64,000 bases of DNA from Novilysobacter_A longmucuonensis (GTDB lineage Bacteria > Pseudomonadota > Gammaproteobacteria > Xanthomonadales > Xanthomonadaceae). The stretch spans positions 1 through 64,000 of the forward strand of contig NZ_JBJMAW010000009.1 of NCBI RefSeq assembly GCF_046600735.1, in the 5' to 3' direction. Shown piece after piece: positions 46,593 through 55,234 of the stretch. A program made the translations under genes and the position numbers. The notes beneath the pieces were generated by a model that saw nothing but the letters and a program-made list of their open reading frames with translations, made no database searches and was not told the origin of the DNA. Numbering within the stretch: position 1 is the stretch's first letter; each line of letters opens with the position of its first letter.

Positions 46593-48827
46593 GTGACCCT
46601 CGAAAGCCCCCCCTCATACGACCACCCACTCATGGCTGCACGCGGCCAGGACCTCGCTCGGTCCAATCCGGATCTCCAGGATCCGTTCAACGACTGGCAC
46701 TTCGCCGACCTGATCGCGCTGGCGGCGCACATCTGCGGCACGAGGTCGGCGCTGCTCACGCTGCTGGATCCGGCCGGTCAGTGCAATCCGCTGGTGCTGG
46801 CCTGCTCGGGCGCGCGCGACGACGACCTCGTGCCGATCGTGGCGTTGACCAGCGACTTGGCCGTGCATGGCGAAACCACGGTGGTGAGCGACCTGCGCGC
46901 CGACCCGCGCCACGCGCAACACCCGGCCGTGCGCGGTGCACATGGCATCCGCTTCTGTGCGGGCGTCGCGCTGGTCACACCGACCGGACGACGCATCGGG
47001 ATGCTGAGCGTGCTGGACCGCGAGCCGCGCTCGTTGACAGAAGGCCAGATCCACCGGCTGCAGCTGCTTGCCCGGCAGACCTCGACGGTGTTGCTGGCGC
47101 CGCAGATGCAACAGGACCTGGACCGCATGAAACAGGCCATTCGCCTGGTCAGCGACGACCACCAGGCGCAACTGACGCTGCGCTCCATCGGTGACGGCAT
47201 CGTCACGGTCGACCCGACCGGGCACATCACCTTCATCAACACCCTGGCCGAACACATCACCGGCTGGAGCATGGCCGACGCGATCGGCAAGCGCCTGTCG
47301 CAGGTGGTCACGCTCAAGGACGAGGACGGCCAGACCTTCGTGGTGCCCGATATCGAGCAGGCCGGTTTCACCGCCAATCCGCTGTCGGCCAAGACCCTGC
47401 TGGTGCGCCGCGACGGCCACGAGATCTCGGTGGAGGGCACATTTGCACCGATCATCGCCGACGACCGCTCGCTGGCCGGCACCGTGTTCGCGTTCCGCAA
47501 CGCCACCGTCGCGCGCAAGGTGGCGGCCGAGTTGAACCACCAGGCCACCCACGACCCGCTGACCGGGCTGGCCAACCGCCGCGCGCTGGAGCGGCGCATC
47601 GGCCAGGCGCTCAAGAGCGTCGTGGAGAGCGAGAGCGGGCACGCCTTGCTGTACCTCGACCTGGACCGGTTCAAGGTGGTCAACGACACCGCCGGGCACC
47701 TGGCCGGGGACGAGTTGCTGCGCCAGCTTTCCGGGCTGCTCAAGGAGCATCTGCGCGAGACCGACACCCTGGCGCGCCTGGGCGGCGACGAGTTCGGCGT
47801 GCTGCTGGAGAACTGCGATGCCGGCCACGCCGAGATGGTCGCCGAGAAGCTGCGCTCGACCGTCGACCAGTTCACCTACGTGTGGAAGGACCGCTCGTTC
47901 GACCTCGGCGTCAGCGTCGGCATGGTGAAGATCCAGGACGACTCGCTGTCGCTGACCGACATCCTCAGCCATGCCGACGAGGCCTGCTACGCGGCCAAGG
48001 CGCTGGGCCGCAACCGCGTGCAGATCTACGAGCCCGGCGAGCACGCGCGGGCGCAGCACCACACCGAGCACGAGTGGGTCGAGGAGATCAAGGCCGCGCT
48101 GAATGAGGACCGCATGTTCCTGTGCAGCCAGTCGATCGTCAGCGTCGGGCCGGCCGAGTCCAACGACCAGCCCGACGGCCACGTCGAGGTGCTGCTGCGC
48201 ATGCGCGCGACCAACGGCGCAATCGTGCCGCCGATGGCGTTCATCCCGGCGGCCGAGCGTTACCGGTTGATGCCGGCGCTCGATCGCTGGGTGCTCGGCT
48301 CGGTGCTCGGCCACCTGGTCGATACCCCGGGCGATCGCCGCTTGTATGCGATCAACCTGTCGAGCGCGTCGCTGCTGGACGAGAGCTTCCCCGAGTTCGT
48401 GCGGACCGAGATCACCGGGCGCAGGGTGGCACCGGAGCGGATCTGCTTCGAGATCACCGAGAGCGTGGCGATCGCCCATCTCAGCCGTGCGATCGAGATG
48501 ATCGGCGAGCTGCGCGAGTTCGGCTGCCTTTTCGCCATCGACGACTTCGGCAGCGGGATGTCCTCGTTCAACTACCTCAAGCACCTGCGGGTCGACTACC
48601 TCAAGATCGATGGCTCGCTGGTGCGGGGGGTGGTGCACGATCCGGTGCACTACGCGATGGTCGAGTCGATCAACCGGATCGGTCAGCTGATGGGGGTGCG
48701 CACGGTCGCGGAGTTCGTCGAGGACGACGCCACGCTGGAGGCGGTCCGGGCGATGGGCGTGGACTGCGCGCAGGGCTTCGGCGTGGCCCGACCCTACAGC
48801 ATCGAGCGCGCCCAGGCGGCGGCCTGA
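46593..48827 (+). CDS. Cytoplasmic GAF-PAS-GGDEF-EAL protein
   Basis: 744 residues from GTG 46593 (ATG 46632 would remove 13). No membrane segment. GAF about 30-165, PAS about 175-310 (SIGDGIVTVDPTGHITFINTLAEHITGWS), GGDEF about 315-480 (ARLGGDEFGVLL intact), EAL about 490-740. The EAL signature reads VEVLLRM, with Val in place of Ala, but the acidic residues (FEITESVAI, IDDFGSGMSSFNYL, LKIDGSLV, AEFVED, QGFGVARP) are all present. It is thus likely still able to bind or cleave c-di-GMP. A CRP/Clp-like site lies upstream. Confidence 0.92.
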   Translation: MTLESPPSYDHPLMAARGQDLARSNPDLQDPFNDWHFADLIALAAHICGTRSALLTLLDPAGQCNPLVLACSGARDDDLVPIVALTSDLAVHGETTVVSDLRADPRHAQHPAVRGAHGIRFCAGVALVTPTGRRIGMLSVLDREPRSLTEGQIHRLQLLARQTSTVLLAPQMQQDLDRMKQAIRLVSDDHQAQLTLRSIGDGIVTVDPTGHITFINTLAEHITGWSMADAIGKRLSQVVTLKDEDGQTFVVPDIEQAGFTANPLSAKTLLVRRDGHEISVEGTFAPIIADDRSLAGTVFAFRNATVARKVAAELNHQATHDPLTGLANRRALERRIGQALKSVVESESGHALLYLDLDRFKVVNDTAGHLAGDELLRQLSGLLKEHLRETDTLARLGGDEFGVLLENCDAGHAEMVAEKLRSTVDQFTYVWKDRSFDLGVSVGMVKIQDDSLSLTDILSHADEACYAAKALGRNRVQIYEPGEHARAQHHTEHEWVEEIKAALNEDRMFLCSQSIVSVGPAESNDQPDGHVEVLLRMRATNGAIVPPMAFIPAAERYRLMPALDRWVLGSVLGHLVDTPGDRRLYAINLSSASLLDESFPEFVRTEITGRRVAPERICFEITESVAIAHLSRAIEMIGELREFGCLFAIDDFGSGMSSFNYLKHLRVDYLKIDGSLVRGVVHDPVHYAMVESINRIGQLMGVRTVAEFVEDDATLEAVRAMGVDCAQGFGVARPYSIERAQAAA

Positions 48828-48879
48828 GCGCGCGCCGGCCGGGCGCCGGCCGCCGGTCGTGGGCCAGCATCGCGCGGCG

Positions 48880-48885
48880 TAGAAT
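48880..48885 (+). promoter_or_regulatory. -10 box TAGAAT of polA (leaderless)
   Basis: TAGAAT, 6 bases, ATG at 48892. Confidence 0.55.
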
Positions 48886-48891
48886 CGCGTG

Positions 48892-51654
48892 ATGAAACGA
48901 CTCGTACTGATCGACGGCTCCAGCTATCTCTACCGCGCCTTCCATGCACTGCCGCCGCTGACCAACGATGCCGGCGAACCGACCGGCGCGCTGTTCGGCG
49001 TGGTCAACATGCTGCGCGCCACGCTGGCCGAGAAGCCCGATTTCGTCGCCTACGTGGTCGATGCGCCGGGCCGGACGTTCCGCGACGATCTCGACCCGCA
49101 GTACAAGGCCAACCGCCCGCCGATGCCCGACGAGCTGCGCGCACAGGTGCAGCCGATGTGCGACATCGTGCAGGCACTGGGTATCGACATCCTGCGCATC
49201 GACGGGGTCGAGGCCGACGACGTCATCGGCACGCTCGCCTCGCGTGCGGTGGCGGCCGGCATCGATGTCACCGTGTCGACCAGCGACAAGGATTTCGCCC
49301 AGCTGGTATGCCGCACCGAGGGCGGCGCCGGCATTGCGCTGGTCAACACCATGAGCGGCAGCCGGCTCGATTCGGATGAGGCGGTCATCGCCAAGTTCGG
49401 CGTGGCGCCCGCGCAGATCGTCGACTACCTGGCGCTGATGGGCGACAAGATCGACAACATCCCCGGCGTCGACAAGTGCGGGCCCAAGACCGCGGCCAAG
49501 TGGCTGGCCGAGTTCGGCAGCCTCGAGGGCGTCATCGCCCGGGCCGACGCGGTCAAGGGCAAGGTCGGCGACAACCTGCGCGCGGTGGTGCCGAGGTTGC
49601 CGCTCAACCGCGAACTGACCACGATCAGGACCGATCTCCAGCTGGGTTGCGGGCCGGCCGACCTGGTGCTGCGCGACCGCAACGCCGAAGTGCTGCGCGT
49701 GCTCTACGCGCGCTACGGTTTCAAGCAGGCGCTGCGCGATCTGGACGGCGGTGCGGCCAGCGACGGCGGCCTGCGCAACACCGCCGCCGGCTACGCGCGC
49801 TCGACCGGCGCGCCCGAAAGCGCGACCGATCCTGCGTTGTCCGCGCCCGGCGAATACGAGCTGGTGCTGGAGCGCGCGCAGCTCGACGGCTGGATCGCCC
49901 GCTTGCACGCCGCCGACGAGTTCGCATTCGACACCGAGACCGACTCGCTCGATGCGCTGTGTGCCAACCTGGTCGGGCTGAGCCTCGCGGTAGAGCCCGG
50001 CCGCGCGTGCTACATCCCGCTCGCGCACCAGTACCCGGGCGCGCCGCAGCAGCTCGATCGCGATCTCGTGCTGGACGCGTTGCGCCCGCTGCTGGCCGAC
50101 CCCGACAAGCGCAAGATCGGCCAGCACGGCAAGTACGACCTGCACGTGCTGCGCTGCCACGGCGTCGACGTGCAGGGCTATGCCGACGACACCATGCTGC
50201 AGAGTTTCGTGTTCAACGCCACCGCCAGCCGCCACGACATGGACTCGCTGGCCAAGCGCTACCTCGGCATCGAGACGGTCAAGTACAGCGACGTCGCCGG
50301 CAAGGGCGCCAAGCAGATCCTGTTTTCGCAGGTCGCGCTGGACGACGCCACCGGCTACGCCGCCGAGGACGCCGACGTCACCCTGCGCCTGCACCGGCTG
50401 CTGTCGCCCAGGCTTGCGGCCGAGCCGGCACTGCTGCGCGTCTACCGCGAGATCGAGATGCCGCTGGTACCGGTGCTCGAACGCATCGAGGCGGTCGGGG
50501 TGATGATCGACATGGACGAGCTGCGCCGGCAGTCGGTCGACCTCGGGCGGCGCATGCTGGCGGCGCAACAGAAGGCCACCGAACTGGCCGGGCGCACGTT
50601 CAATCTCGATTCGCCCAAACAGGTCTGCGCGTTGCTGTTCGAGGAGCTCAGGCTGCCGGCGCTGGTCAAGACGCCGAAGGGCCAGCCGTCGGCCAACGAG
50701 GAGGCGCTGGAGGCGATCGCCGAGCTGCACGAACTGCCGCGCGTGATCCTGGAATACCGCGGGCTGGCCAAGTTGCGCAGCACCTACACCGACAAGCTGC
50801 CGGAAATGGTCAACGCACGTACCGGCCGCGTGCACACCAGCTACCACCAGGCCGGCGCCGCGACCGGACGGCTCGCCTCATCCGATCCCAACCTGCAGAA
50901 CATCCCGATCCGCACCGCCGACGGCCGCCGCATCCGCAAGGCGTTCGTCGCGCCGCCCGGGCGCCGGATCGTCGCCTGCGACTACTCGCAGATCGAGCTG
51001 CGGATCATGGCGCACCTGTCGGAAGACCCGGCGCTGCTGCGCGCGTTTTCCTCCGGCGCCGATGTCCACCGCGCCACCGCCGCGGAGGTGTTCGGCAAGA
51101 CCATCGAGACGGTCGAGCCGAACGAGCGCCGCGCCGCCAAGGCGATCAACTTCGGGCTGATGTACGGCATGAGCGCGTTCGGCCTGGCCAAGCAGCTCGG
51201 CGTCAGTCGCGGCGACGCGCAGGACTACATCGCGCTGTACTTCAACCGCTACCCCGGCGTGCGCGAGTTCATGGAGCGCACCCGCCAGCAGGCGCGCGAG
51301 CAGGGTTATGTCGAAACCGTGTTCGGCCGCCGCCTCTACCTGGAGCACATCGGTGCGCGCCAGCAGGGCCTGCGCGCCGGCGCCGAACGCGCCGCGATCA
51401 ACGCGCCGATGCAGGGCAGCGCGGCGGACATCATCAAGCGCGCGATGATCGACATCCACGGCTGGCTGGCCGGCCATGCCAGCCGCGCGCTGATGGTGTT
51501 GCAGGTGCACGACGAACTGGTATTCGAGGCCGACGAGGACTTCGTCGAAACCCTGCTGGCCGAGGCCACCGCCCGCATGTCCAGCGCGGCCGAGTTGCGC
51601 GTGCCACTGGTGGTCGACAGCGGCGTCGGCGGCAGTTGGGAAGAAGCCCACTGA
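48892..51654 (+). CDS. polA: DNA polymerase I
   Basis: 920 residues with three domains. N-terminal 5' nuclease (VLIDGSSYLYRAFHALPPL; VDAPGRTFRDDLDPQYKANR; GDKIDNIPG). The 3'-5' exonuclease domain is intact (FAFDTETDSLDA; YAAEDADVTLRLH). Polymerase domain: QAGAATGRLASSDPNLQNIPIR, DYSQIELRIMAHLSEDPALL, KAINFGLMYGMSAFGLA and QVHDELVFE. Proofreading residues Asp and Glu of DTE are present. I used ATG 48892; a GTG directly before it is also in frame. A C-rich sRNA locus follows, as Spot 42, ErsA and sX13 do in other gammaproteobacteria. Confidence 0.97.
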   Translation: MKRLVLIDGSSYLYRAFHALPPLTNDAGEPTGALFGVVNMLRATLAEKPDFVAYVVDAPGRTFRDDLDPQYKANRPPMPDELRAQVQPMCDIVQALGIDILRIDGVEADDVIGTLASRAVAAGIDVTVSTSDKDFAQLVCRTEGGAGIALVNTMSGSRLDSDEAVIAKFGVAPAQIVDYLALMGDKIDNIPGVDKCGPKTAAKWLAEFGSLEGVIARADAVKGKVGDNLRAVVPRLPLNRELTTIRTDLQLGCGPADLVLRDRNAEVLRVLYARYGFKQALRDLDGGAASDGGLRNTAAGYARSTGAPESATDPALSAPGEYELVLERAQLDGWIARLHAADEFAFDTETDSLDALCANLVGLSLAVEPGRACYIPLAHQYPGAPQQLDRDLVLDALRPLLADPDKRKIGQHGKYDLHVLRCHGVDVQGYADDTMLQSFVFNATASRHDMDSLAKRYLGIETVKYSDVAGKGAKQILFSQVALDDATGYAAEDADVTLRLHRLLSPRLAAEPALLRVYREIEMPLVPVLERIEAVGVMIDMDELRRQSVDLGRRMLAAQQKATELAGRTFNLDSPKQVCALLFEELRLPALVKTPKGQPSANEEALEAIAELHELPRVILEYRGLAKLRSTYTDKLPEMVNARTGRVHTSYHQAGAATGRLASSDPNLQNIPIRTADGRRIRKAFVAPPGRRIVACDYSQIELRIMAHLSEDPALLRAFSSGADVHRATAAEVFGKTIETVEPNERRAAKAINFGLMYGMSAFGLAKQLGVSRGDAQDYIALYFNRYPGVREFMERTRQQAREQGYVETVFGRRLYLEHIGARQQGLRAGAERAAINAPMQGSAADIIKRAMIDIHGWLAGHASRALMVLQVHDELVFEADEDFVETLLAEATARMSSAAELRVPLVVDSGVGGSWEEAH

Positions 51655-51779
51655 AATCGTGGCGGCCGGACGTTAGGGCCACGTTTGCCGAAGATGTCTG
51701 AATGAATCGGTACTGAATCCAACAGATTCTTAACAGAAATCTTCACGAACCATCCATGTGCACAGTGGTCTCATAGCCC

Positions 51780-51900
51780 GTGACAGGTGCAACGCCTGTC
51801 ACATGATCTCTCCCTCCCCTGGAGTGATCCGGAGCGAAGGCCCCTCCCCAGGCCCAGCTCCACCAGCCCCGCCGGCCCCCCCTGCCTGCGGGGCTTTTTT
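51780..51900 (+). ncRNA. sX13-like small RNA with three C-rich loops
   Basis: No protein is encoded, but four consecutive hairpins are. A 5' stem GTGACAGG/CCTGTCAC (51780-51802). Stem GATC-CTCC/GGAG-GATC with loop CTCCCCT (51805-51829). Stem GGAGC/GCTCC with inner GGCC/GGCC and loop CCTCCCCA (51831-51861). A terminator stem GCCCCGC/GCGGGGC with a C7-containing loop and a T-run (51866-51900). Position behind polA and C-rich unpaired loops match the Xanthomonas sRNA sX13, which pairs with G-rich mRNA sites. The promoter is uncertain. Confidence 0.7.
51866..51900 (+). terminator. Rho-independent terminator of the C-rich sRNA
   Basis: Seven-base stem GCCCCGC/GCGGGGC, 15-base loop and six or more T. 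It would also end polA read-through. Confidence 0.85.
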
Positions 51901-51938
51901 ATGTCCGGTATCAAACTCCGCCAGCGCCGGTTCCCGGT

Positions 51939-51960
51939 CGCGGGCATGGCCCGCTCCTAC
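51939..51960 (-). repeat. Single GTAG-headed REP (CGGGCCATGCCCG core)
   Basis: On the minus strand GTAGGAGCGGGCCATGCCCG, the same unit as at 34434. No facing arm. Lies behind the hemF stop. Confidence 0.8.
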
Positions 51961-51991
51961 AAAAACTCGTGTGTCTTTCGCTCGCACACCC

Positions 51992-52903
51992 TCAACCCAG
52001 CTCCGCCAACCAGTCGCGCGCCCGCAAGTATTCCGCGAGCCGCGCCTCCGCGCTCCCCGGCTCCGGGACAAAGCCGTACTCCCACCGCACCAGCGGCGGC
52101 AGGCTCATCAGGATCGACTCGGTACGACCGCCCGATTGCAGGCCGAACAGGGTGCCGCGGTCGAGCACCAGGTTGAACTCGACGTAGCGCCCGCGCCGGT
52201 ACAGCTGGAACTGCCGCTCGCGCTCGCCCGATGGCGTGGCCTTGCGGCGCTCGACCAGCGGCAGGTACGCATCGAGAAAGCCATCGCCGACCGCGCGCTG
52301 ATAGGCGAAGTCGCGCTCGAAATCACCGTGCAGGTCATCGAAGAACAACCCGCCGACGCCGCGCGTTTCGTTGCGGTGCTTCAGCAAGAAGTATTCATCG
52401 CACCAGCGCTTGTGCGCCGCGTAACGCTCCGCGCCACCGAACGGCTCGCACAGCGCCCGCGCGGTGCGGTGCCAGTGCAGCACGTCCTCGTCGAACGGAT
52501 AGAACGGCGTCAGGTCGAACCCGCCACCGAACCACCACGCCACCGTCTCGCCATCGCGCATCGCACGGAAGTGCCGCACGTTCGCATGCGTGGCCGGCAG
52601 GTAGGGATTGCGCGGATGCAACACCAACGACACCCCCACCGCCCGCCACGACGCGCCGGCCAATTCAGGGCGCGCCGCACTCGCCGACGGCGGCAGCGCC
52701 GAGCCCGACACATCCGAAAACCCCACCCCCGCCTGCTCGAACACCGCCCCCTCGCGCAGGATCCGCGTACGTCCGCCGCCGCCCTCCGGGCGCTGCCAGG
52801 CGTCCTCGGCGAAACGCGCAGCGCCATCGGCGCCTTCGACCGCCGTGCAGATGCGGTCCTGCAGGCCGGTGAGGTAGTCGCGTACGCGGGTGAAGTCGCT
52901 CAT
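51992..52903 (-). CDS. hemF: Oxygen-dependent coproporphyrinogen III oxidase
   Basis: 303 residues. GGGGRTRILREGAVFEQAGVGFSDVSG, GVSLVLHPRNPYLPATHANVRHF, WWFGGGFDLTPFYPF, RGVGGLFFDDL and the C-terminal GRYVEFNLVLDRGTLFGLQSGGRTESILMSLPPLVRWEYGF are the full HemF signature set. Converts coproporphyrinogen III to protoporphyrinogen IX in haem synthesis. TAAAAT 7 bases before the ATG marks a leaderless start. Divergent from an iron receptor under a Fur box; the Fur box is about 80 bases from the hemF -10. Confidence 0.96.
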   Translation of the reverse strand: MSDFTRVRDYLTGLQDRICTAVEGADGAARFAEDAWQRPEGGGGRTRILREGAVFEQAGVGFSDVSGSALPPSASAARPELAGASWRAVGVSLVLHPRNPYLPATHANVRHFRAMRDGETVAWWFGGGFDLTPFYPFDEDVLHWHRTARALCEPFGGAERYAAHKRWCDEYFLLKHRNETRGVGGLFFDDLHGDFERDFAYQRAVGDGFLDAYLPLVERRKATPSGERERQFQLYRRGRYVEFNLVLDRGTLFGLQSGGRTESILMSLPPLVRWEYGFVPEPGSAEARLAEYLRARDWLAELG

Positions 52904-52910
52904 GCCGCGC

Positions 52911-52916
52911 ATTTTA
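52911..52916 (-). promoter_or_regulatory. -10 box TAAAAT of hemF (leaderless)
   Basis: TAAAAT on the minus strand, 7 bases before the hemF ATG. Confidence 0.5.
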
Positions 52917-52988
52917 GACGAGCGCGTGGATCGGCATTCCGCGGCCGGCCAAGGCTTGCGCGGCGAAGTCACCGCGGCCGCCGCTCAG

Positions 52989-53017
52989 TTGCATTTGATA
53001 ATCATTATCAATAACAT
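52989..53017 (+). promoter_or_regulatory. Promoter with embedded Fur box for the TonB receptor
   Basis: TTGCAT (52989-52994), 17 bases, TAACAT (53012-53017). The 17-base spacer is exactly the perfect palindrome TTGATAATCATTATCAA, which matches the core of the Fur consensus GATAATGATAATCATTATC. Iron-loaded Fur bound here would block the polymerase. The leader to the ATG at 53046 is about 22 bases. Confidence 0.85.
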
Positions 53018-53045
53018 CCGCGGCCCATCGACAGCTGCCGTTGCC

Positions 53046-55226
53046 ATGATCTGCCTTTCGCACCGCCTGACCTTTGCCATCGCCGCGGCGCTCGCTGCTG
53101 CACCGTTCGCCGTAGTTGCGCAGCAGACCGATGCGTCCGCGGCACAGCCGTCGATCGCCACCACGTCCGCGGCCGATGTGGCCCCGACCGATCTCGACGC
53201 CATCCAGGTGGTCGGCCGTGCGCAGCGCCTGTACCGGGTCGAGGAAAGCAGCCTGGCCACGCGCACCGATACGCCGCTGGAGCTGGTGCCGCAGTCGGTG
53301 CAGGTGATCAACCGCGAGTTGATCGACGACCAGGCCGCGCGCCAAGTCACCGATCTCTACCGCAACATCAGCGGCGTCAGTTTCTTCAGCTACGCCGGCG
53401 TCGTGCTGCGCGGCTTCCGTCAGGAAAACGTGCTTTACGACGGCTTGCGTGGCGACCCGTACGCGGGCTTCTCGGTGCCGCAGCTGTTCAACATCCAGCG
53501 CGTCGAAGTGCTCAAGGGGCCGGCCGGTGCCGCGTACGGCTCGGGTGATCCCGGCGGCGTCATCAACTACGCCACCAAGAAGCCGACCGCCAGGGTGGAG
53601 CGCCAGTTGCGCCTGGAAATCGGCGACAACCAGTACCGCGCGGCCTCGATCGAGGCCAGCGGCCCACTCGACGCGCAGGGCCGCGTGCGCTACCGCGTCG
53701 GGGCGTATGCCGACCACGAATCGCCGTTCCGCTACAACACCGGGCAGGACAGCCGCATCGTCGATGCCGGCTTCGCGTTCGACGTCGGCGACAGCGGCGA
53801 ACTGCTGCTGCAGTACACCGACCTGCAGCAGGACCTCGACGCCAACCGCCTGCGCGGCGTGCCGGTGAACGACGCGGGCGTGTTCCTCACCGACCGGCGC
53901 TGGAACACCAACGAGCCCACCGACTTCCTCAATCTCGATGCGCGCATCGGCCTGGCGCGCTACACCGTGTCCCCGCACGAGCGGGTCGATCTCGACCTCG
54001 CCGTGCGCTGGTTCGACAACGCCGAGCGCCAGCAGTATCACGAGTCCCGCGGCATCGGGCCCGACGGGCGCACGGTGCGTCGCGAGTTCCGCGACCAGGC
54101 GCGCGACGTCGAGGGCGTGACCGCCGCCGGCCATGCCACGGTGTACTTCGCCACCGGCGCCGCCGAGCACACGGTGCTGGTCGGCGGCGACGCGTTCCAG
54201 CTCGACTCGGACTTTCTCGGCCGCACCGCGGTCGGCGTCGAGCGTGGCGGCCCGGTGCCGGGGCTGGATCTGTTCGACCCGGTGTACGGGCTCAGCGGTG
54301 CGGCCGACTACGGCCTGGACACCTTGCCGTTCCGCACGCCCTCGCGCACCCGCAGCCGCCAGGACGGCCTCTACCTGCAGGACCAGGTGGCGCTGGGCCA
54401 GCGCTGGCACGTGCTGGCCGGCCTGCGCTGGGACCAATTCGAGAACGAGAACCGCGTCAGCGGCGAGCGCATGGAGGGCGACGATCTGACCTGGCGCTTG
54501 GGCGCCACGTTCGAAGCGACCGATGCGATCAACGTGTACGCCAGCACCGCCACCGGTTTCGTGCCGCAGTCCGCCCGCAGCCAGGATCCGCTCGCCGGCG
54601 GGCCGTTCGAGCCGGAGCGCAGCCGCCAGTGGGAGCTCGGCGCCAAGTCGAGCCTGGCCGATGGCCGCATCACGCTCAACGGCGCGGTGTACCGGATCGA
54701 ACGCAGCAATGTGGTCCAGGCCACCGGGCTGGACGCCGGAAATGACGGTGTCGATGACCTGGCCGCGCTGGGCCTGGTGCGCAGCAACGGCTTCGAACTG
54801 GACCTGCTGGCCGACCTGACCCCGCGCTGGGTGCTGAACCTCGCCTACGGTTACAACGATGCCCGCGTGGTGCAGGGCAATCCCGCCGCCGCCGGCAACA
54901 CCGCCGGTAACGGCAGCGACCGCTTCGCCAATGCGCCGCGCCACAAGCTCGGCCTGTGGACGCGCTACGACCTGCCGGCGATCGCCTCCTCGATCGCGTT
55001 CGGCGCGGACTACGTCGGCGATCGCATCAGCCTCAACAGCCAGGCGGTCAAGGCGTACACCATCTTCGACGCGAGCTGGCAGACGCAGTGGCGCGACTGG
55101 ACGTTCCAGGCCAACGTCAAGAACCTGTTCGACAAGGTCTACGCCGCCAGCGGCTTCATTCAGCGCACCGGTCACTTCCCGGGTGAGCCGCGGCGCGTGT
55201 ACCTGCAGGCGCGCTACAACTTCTGA
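53046..55226 (+). CDS. TonB-dependent siderophore receptor
   Basis: 726 residues. Signal peptide (to about AVVA-QQ), TonB box-like segment (LDAIQVVGR), plug domain (SLATRTDTPLELVPQSVQVINRELIDDQ; NIQRVEVLKGPAGAAYGSGDPGGVINYATKKP), then a 22-strand barrel ending in FPGEPRRVYLQARYNF with the outer-membrane C-terminal Phe. The plug words are those of FhuA-type ferric-siderophore receptors (TIGR01783). The Fur box upstream supports iron control. The cognate siderophore cannot be told. A PepSY protein follows after 8 bases. Confidence 0.93.
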   Translation: MICLSHRLTFAIAAALAAAPFAVVAQQTDASAAQPSIATTSAADVAPTDLDAIQVVGRAQRLYRVEESSLATRTDTPLELVPQSVQVINRELIDDQAARQVTDLYRNISGVSFFSYAGVVLRGFRQENVLYDGLRGDPYAGFSVPQLFNIQRVEVLKGPAGAAYGSGDPGGVINYATKKPTARVERQLRLEIGDNQYRAASIEASGPLDAQGRVRYRVGAYADHESPFRYNTGQDSRIVDAGFAFDVGDSGELLLQYTDLQQDLDANRLRGVPVNDAGVFLTDRRWNTNEPTDFLNLDARIGLARYTVSPHERVDLDLAVRWFDNAERQQYHESRGIGPDGRTVRREFRDQARDVEGVTAAGHATVYFATGAAEHTVLVGGDAFQLDSDFLGRTAVGVERGGPVPGLDLFDPVYGLSGAADYGLDTLPFRTPSRTRSRQDGLYLQDQVALGQRWHVLAGLRWDQFENENRVSGERMEGDDLTWRLGATFEATDAINVYASTATGFVPQSARSQDPLAGGPFEPERSRQWELGAKSSLADGRITLNGAVYRIERSNVVQATGLDAGNDGVDDLAALGLVRSNGFELDLLADLTPRWVLNLAYGYNDARVVQGNPAAAGNTAGNGSDRFANAPRHKLGLWTRYDLPAIASSIAFGADYVGDRISLNSQAVKAYTIFDASWQTQWRDWTFQANVKNLFDKVYAASGFIQRTGHFPGEPRRVYLQARYNF

Positions 55227-55234
55227 GCCATCGC

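Noticed and set aside
46614..48650. 678-codon frame opposite the second GGDEF/EAL gene
   Set aside because: Shadow of the gene with intact GGDEF on the other strand.
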